DNA of 8,777 bases from a methanogenic archaeon (lineage in GTDB: Archaea; Thermoplasmatota; Thermoplasmata; Methanomassiliicoccales; Methanomethylophilaceae), in contig CADAGG010000052.1 in assembly GCA_902787415.1 (NCBI GenBank), forward strand, positions 1 to 8,777, read 5' to 3'. Shown here in pieces: positions 5,694-8,777 of this stretch (positions are counted from its first letter, which is position 1; each line of letters opens with the position of its first letter). Both the position numbers and the translations under genes were made by a program. The notes below the pieces were generated by a model. It did no database searches and was not told the DNA's origin. It worked only from the letters and a program-made list of their open reading frames with translations.

Positions 5694-6685
5694 ACTTCGG
5701 CACCTGGGACCAGCGCGAGCTGCACCTTACTGGCGCGGCCGCGGCGATGTGCGTCTGTGTCCTGATCTACCTACCCGGCATCGTCGAGGAAGGCATCCAC
5801 TACTTCGAGGACATGGCCGACTTCATGGCCATCGTGGTGGCCGTCGTGTTCATGTTCTTCGCGATCCTCTTCCGCCATGACAAATGGACCAGTCTGCTGA
5901 TCCTCCTCGGAGGCGTGAACCTCTACTCGGCCATCCGCTGCCTGGCGGTCGACTTCACGCAGAACCTGATGTTCTTCCAGCTGGTGCTGATGGACCTCAT
6001 CTCGCTGATCGGACTGGTCTCCCTCGTGTTCCTCTCGAGAGGGTTCATGCACAACGTCACCCGCCAGATCATGATCAATCTGGGACAGATCGCCTGCCTG
6101 CTCATCCCCTGGGCCATCACCAGGTACGTCATGAGGGATTACGTCGAGGCAAGGGCGATCCTCTGGCAGACCATGCCGATGATCCTCTTCTACCTGGCCG
6201 GCATCTCCTACCTCATCAGGCCGGAGATCAGGGACGTCAGCCCCACCGAGGAGCTGAAGGTCCGCCTGGCGAGGGTGGAATCCTCCTACACCATGGACCC
6301 CCGCTGCTACATGCCCCTGAGGGACCTGGTCATGATCCTCGGGTTCACCGACTACGGATGGACCTACCACGAGAGCGGCCCCATCGAGAAGGAGTGCCGG
6401 GGCAAGATCATCGGAGAGACCAAGAGGCACTGGGTGGTCACCGTGAAGAAATGGCGGTCGGAGGACTTCTGCCGCGTCGTCATCTCTCCCGAGGAGCATA
6501 GCCGCGGGTCGTGGGGCCTGAGGTTCGAGCTCATGCACTATCATTTCACACAGCTCAACGACAAGGGATTCGTCAGGATATACGGCAACGACGGATTCTT
6601 CATCGACATGTTCACCGAGGACCCCCGCATCTACGAGAACAACGCGGTCTCCATGGGACTCGACAAACTGCTTAGGAAATTCTGA
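5690..6685 (+). CDS. Membrane protein of unknown function, six TM segments plus C-terminal cytosolic domain (paralogue B)
   Basis: This 331-residue protein has hydrophobic segments near 12-31, 44-61, 67-86, 93-116, 126-147 and 157-176, then a soluble tail from about 178. The tail aligns with that of the preceding protein: EIR (179-181), VESSY (196-200), PIEKE (231-235) and VVTVKKWRSEDF (249-260). After this it diverges and ends in a region with HYHFTQLNDKGFVRI (283-297) and GLDKLLRKF. The start ATG overlaps the upstream TGA (ATGA, 5690-5693) and has a perfect Shine-Dalgarno site. The overlap and shared architecture suggest a heteromeric membrane complex made in matched amounts, which is inference. 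The domain is not one I can name. The rfcS gene follows after 9 bases, so this pair is co-transcribed with a clamp-loader subunit; no mechanistic link is evident. Confidence 0.8.
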   Translation: MNFGTWDQRELHLTGAAAAMCVCVLIYLPGIVEEGIHYFEDMADFMAIVVAVVFMFFAILFRHDKWTSLLILLGGVNLYSAIRCLAVDFTQNLMFFQLVLMDLISLIGLVSLVFLSRGFMHNVTRQIMINLGQIACLLIPWAITRYVMRDYVEARAILWQTMPMILFYLAGISYLIRPEIRDVSPTEELKVRLARVESSYTMDPRCYMPLRDLVMILGFTDYGWTYHESGPIEKECRGKIIGETKRHWVVTVKKWRSEDFCRVVISPEEHSRGSWGLRFELMHYHFTQLNDKGFVRIYGNDGFFIDMFTEDPRIYENNAVSMGLDKLLRKF

Positions 6686-6694
6686 GGAAGGACA

Positions 6695-7651
6695 ATGAAC
6701 GAGATTTGGACGGAGAAATACAGGCCCAAGACCCTGGACGAGGTCGTGGGCCAGAAGAGCATCACCGACAGGCTGAAGGGTTACGTCGAGGCCAAGAACA
6801 TGTCCCACCTGATGTTCGCCGGTTCCCCCGGAACCGGAAAGACCACCTGCGCCCTGGCCCTCGCCAGGAGCATGTACGGCGACAGCTGGAGGGGCAACTT
6901 CATCGAGCTCAACGCCTCCGACGACAGGGGTATCGACGTGGTCAGGGGCAAGATCAAAGACTTCGCCAGGACCGCTCCCGTCGACGGTGCCGAGTTCAAG
7001 ATCATCTTCCTCGACGAGTCCGACGCGCTCACCAACGACGCCCAGGGCGCCCTCAGGAGGACCATGGAGAAGTACTCCAAGACCTGCAGGTTCATCCTCT
7101 CCTGCAACTACTCGTCCAAGATCATCGACCCCATCCAGTCCAGGTGCGCGGTCTTCAGGTTCAGGCCCCTCAGCAACGAGGACATCCGCGAATACCTCGA
7201 GAGGATCTGCAAAGAGGAGAACCTCGAGGTGGAGGAGGGCGCGCTCGACGCTCTCGTCTATATAGCCAGAGGGGACATGAGGAGGGCCGTCAACACCCTC
7301 CAGACCGCCGATTCCCTGGGCGTCCCCATCTCCGTCGACGTCATCTCCAAGGTCTCCGGCTCCGCCAACGAGGAGGAGATCATGGGCATCCTCACCTCCG
7401 CCCTCGCCGGCAGGTTCACCGAGGCCAGCTCCAAGCTCGACAAGGTCATGATCGACTACGGACTGTCCGGACAGGACATCATCCGCCAGATGCACTCGCA
7501 GATCTTCAAGCTCAGCGTGGACACCGAGTCCAAGGTGAAGCTCATCGACAAGACCGGCGAGATCGAGTTCCGCATCATCGAGGGCAGCAACGAGAAGATC
7601 CAGCTCGAGGCCCTCCTCGCCTACATGGTCCTGATCGGAGAGAAGAACTGA
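6695..7651 (+). CDS. rfcS: Replication factor C small subunit (clamp loader)
   Basis: The 318-residue protein is a typical archaeal RFC small subunit. Four copies with one large subunit form the AAA+ complex that opens the PCNA ring and loads it on primed DNA. Seen in order: the WTEKYRPKTLDEVVGQ N-terminus (RFC box, 5-20), Walker A GSPGTGKT (43-50), ELNASDDRGIDVVR (71-84), Walker B FLDESD (105-110), sensor 1 SCNYSSKII (136-144), the SRC arginine-finger motif (149-151), sensor 2 GDMRRA (193-198), and a C-terminal helical collar region to 318. Length is normal. The Walker B reads DESD rather than the common DEAD, a mild variation. The ATG at 6695 is preceded by GAGGAAGG overlapping the previous stop. 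Nine bases separate it from the membrane-protein gene and two from the next gene, so it lies inside an operon. Confidence 0.96.
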   Translation: MNEIWTEKYRPKTLDEVVGQKSITDRLKGYVEAKNMSHLMFAGSPGTGKTTCALALARSMYGDSWRGNFIELNASDDRGIDVVRGKIKDFARTAPVDGAEFKIIFLDESDALTNDAQGALRRTMEKYSKTCRFILSCNYSSKIIDPIQSRCAVFRFRPLSNEDIREYLERICKEENLEVEEGALDALVYIARGDMRRAVNTLQTADSLGVPISVDVISKVSGSANEEEIMGILTSALAGRFTEASSKLDKVMIDYGLSGQDIIRQMHSQIFKLSVDTESKVKLIDKTGEIEFRIIEGSNEKIQLEALLAYMVLIGEKN

Positions 7652-7653
7652 GC

Positions 7654-8217
7654 ATGGACAACGTCCTGCCCCTCTCCGACGCTGCGGCCTTCCGCCGCTG
7701 GATGGAGGCCAACCACGATTCCCAGAGGGAATGCTGGCTGGAGCTCCTGCGCGGACGCCCGAGCAATGACGGTTTCTATTATCTCGACGCCGTGGAGGTC
7801 GCCCTCTGCTTCGGATGGATCGACAGCACCCAGAAGATCGTGGACGGCCGCCGGCTGCAGAGGTTCTCGCCCCGCACCCCGAGGGGACCGTGGAGCGAGC
7901 TCAACAAGGAGAGGGCCCGCAGGCTCGAGAGGCTGGGGCTTATGACCGACGCGGGACGCAGGGTGCTCCCGCCCATGGGTCCCCGCAGCTTCCGTACCGA
8001 CCCCGACATCGAAGCAGCGCTGAAACAGGCCCGCGTGTGGTCCCGCTTCAGGCGGTTCCCGCCCCTCTACCAGCGCGTGAAAGCATACAACATAGCATTC
8101 TTTAAGAAACGCGACCGCGCCGTCTACGAACGCATGCTGGCACATCTCATCGAAGAGACGAAGGCGGGCAAAATGTACGGGGAATGGAACGACTACGGCA
8201 GGCTGCTCGAAGAGTGA
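7654..8217 (+). CDS. YdeI/OmdA-family protein (putative bacteriocin-protection family)
   Basis: This 187-residue soluble protein shows the hallmarks of the YdeI/OmpD-associated family. These are an N-terminal 'FRRWMEANHDSQRECWLEL' block (13-31), LDAVEVALCFGWIDS (44-58), RFSPRTPRGPWSELN (70-84), then a basic helical region and a C-terminal part with YNIAFFKKR (145-153). In bacteria the family has been linked to resistance to polymyxin-type peptides and bacteriocins, but no biochemical activity is established. No signal peptide or membrane segment is present. The gene starts two bases after the rfcS stop, with GGAG about 13 bases upstream, and is probably last in the operon. Its stop (8215-8217) touches that of the convergent ligase gene. 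The family is mainly bacterial, so an old transfer into this archaeal lineage is plausible. Confidence 0.85.
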   Translation: MDNVLPLSDAAAFRRWMEANHDSQRECWLELLRGRPSNDGFYYLDAVEVALCFGWIDSTQKIVDGRRLQRFSPRTPRGPWSELNKERARRLERLGLMTDAGRRVLPPMGPRSFRTDPDIEAALKQARVWSRFRRFPPLYQRVKAYNIAFFKKRDRAVYERMLAHLIEETKAGKMYGEWNDYGRLLEE

Positions 8218-8777
8218 TCAGCGGTACCTCATGTCGACCACGCGGGCGGTCTTCTTCTCGCTGCGGGGAAGCTCCTGCAGACCCACCGCCTTGGCGATGA
8301 TCTGAGGCCCTACGACCTGCTTGAACTTCTTCACGACGTCGGCCTCGATGCGGGGGTACTCCTCCGCCGGCTCGCCGGATTCGAAAAGTAATGTGAGCTG
8401 ATCCTTGCCGTCCACGTGCTCGATGCGGATCTGGTATTCGCTGCTCGCGCCGGGCACGGCCGCCAGGACCTCCTCGAACTGGGCGGGGAACATGTTGACT
8501 CCCTTGACCTTGATCATGTCGTCGGTCCTGCCGGTGATGATGTCGATACGGCTGAACCTGTTCCCGCAGGCGCACTGCCCGGGGATGATGCGGGTGAGGT
8601 CGTGGGTACGGTACCTGATGAGCGGTGCGCCCTCTTTGCGGAGGGTGGTGATGACCAGCTCCCCGACCTCTCCGTCGGGGACGTTCTTCAGGGTGACGGG
8701 ATCGATGACCTCGAAATAGAGGTAATCCTCCCACACGTGCATGCCGGTGCCGCACCTGCAACTGATCCCTATTCCGG
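8218..8777 (-). CDS. Phenylacetate-CoA ligase / coenzyme F390 synthetase family, C-terminal part (5' partial)
   Basis: The reading frame enters from the right edge of the window and ends at TGA (8218-8220), giving about 186 residues of the C-terminal part of a roughly 430-residue enzyme. The usual internal Met (8740-8742) is not the true start, because the frame stays open upstream and still matches the family (…GTGMHVWEDYL). Recognisable blocks are HVWED, GELVITTLRKEGAPLIRYRT, the DLTRI motif, the CACG cysteine pair, GRTDDMIKVKGVNMFP and the terminal KKTARVVDMR, where the late catalytic lysine of adenylate-forming enzymes should lie. The family adenylates an aryl-acetic acid, or in F390 synthetase the cofactor F420. 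The substrate cannot be told from this part. It is convergent with the YdeI-family gene, with no bases between the stop codons. Confidence 0.9.
   Translation of the reverse strand, partial: GIGISCRCGTGMHVWEDYLYFEVIDPVTLKNVPDGEVGELVITTLRKEGAPLIRYRTHDLTRIIPGQCACGNRFSRIDIITGRTDDMIKVKGVNMFPAQFEEVLAAVPGASSEYQIRIEHVDGKDQLTLLFESGEPAEEYPRIEADVVKKFKQVVGPQIIAKAVGLQELPRSEKKTARVVDMRYR

Noticed and set aside
7010..7027. DESD instead of DEAD in the RFC small subunit Walker B
   Set aside because: The catalytic Asp-Glu pair is kept, and variation at the third position is common in AAA+ proteins.
5771..7495. A 574-residue minus ORF opposite paralogue B and rfcS
   Set aside because: The coding evidence for the plus genes is overwhelming. 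The minus frame is an Asp/Gly/Val-rich shadow without motifs.
6706..8217. Apparent 503-residue fusion reading into the YdeI-family protein
   Set aside because: The first about 316 residues are an Arg/Gln/His-rich out-of-frame reading of rfcS. The real gene starts at 7654.

Overview
The window looks archaeal and is most likely from a methanogen of the Methanomassiliicoccales / Methanomethylophilaceae kind. It has a GC-rich coding bias, an Orc1/Cdc6 initiator, a small replication factor C subunit, a TtuA/Ncs6-type tRNA thiolase, the remains of a methanogenesis marker 8 (DUF2099) gene, and archaeal TATA-type promoters. The order-level assignment is inference from codon bias and gene content. The marker gene is the only methanogen-specific evidence.

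Layout. (1) Positions 1-144 hold the 3' end of a small ribbon-helix-helix-like protein gene on +, followed by an AT-richer non-coding stretch with hairpins (145-334). (2) Positions 335-1389 hold a short unrecognised minus-strand ORF and a divergent plus-strand gene that share a TATA-containing intergenic region. The plus-strand gene is recognisably methanogenesis marker protein 8, but its middle is missing and its two halves are in different frames. (3) Positions 1404-4466 are a compact minus-strand operon read nif3-like -> orc1/cdc6 -> ttuA-like, with junctions of 1 bp and a 4-bp ATGA overlap. (4) Positions 4467-4562 are a divergent promoter region with one TATA-like element and a 15-bp interrupted palindrome. 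(5) Positions 4563-8217 are a compact plus-strand operon: two related six-TM membrane proteins of unknown function, translationally coupled by an ATGA overlap, then rfcS, then a YdeI/OmdA-family gene. (6) Positions 8218-8777 are the 3' end of a minus-strand phenylacetate-CoA ligase / F390-synthetase-family gene, whose stop codon abuts that of the YdeI-family gene.

How they fit together. Two replication functions, origin recognition (orc1/cdc6) and the clamp loader small subunit (rfcS), lead out in opposite directions from one promoter region. This arrangement could allow coordinated expression. The most notable observations are the internally deleted marker 8 gene and the tandem pair of membrane proteins that share an unassigned C-terminal cytosolic domain. 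I see no rRNA, tRNA, CRISPR array, transposase or phage genes. No clear new defence-type system is visible.
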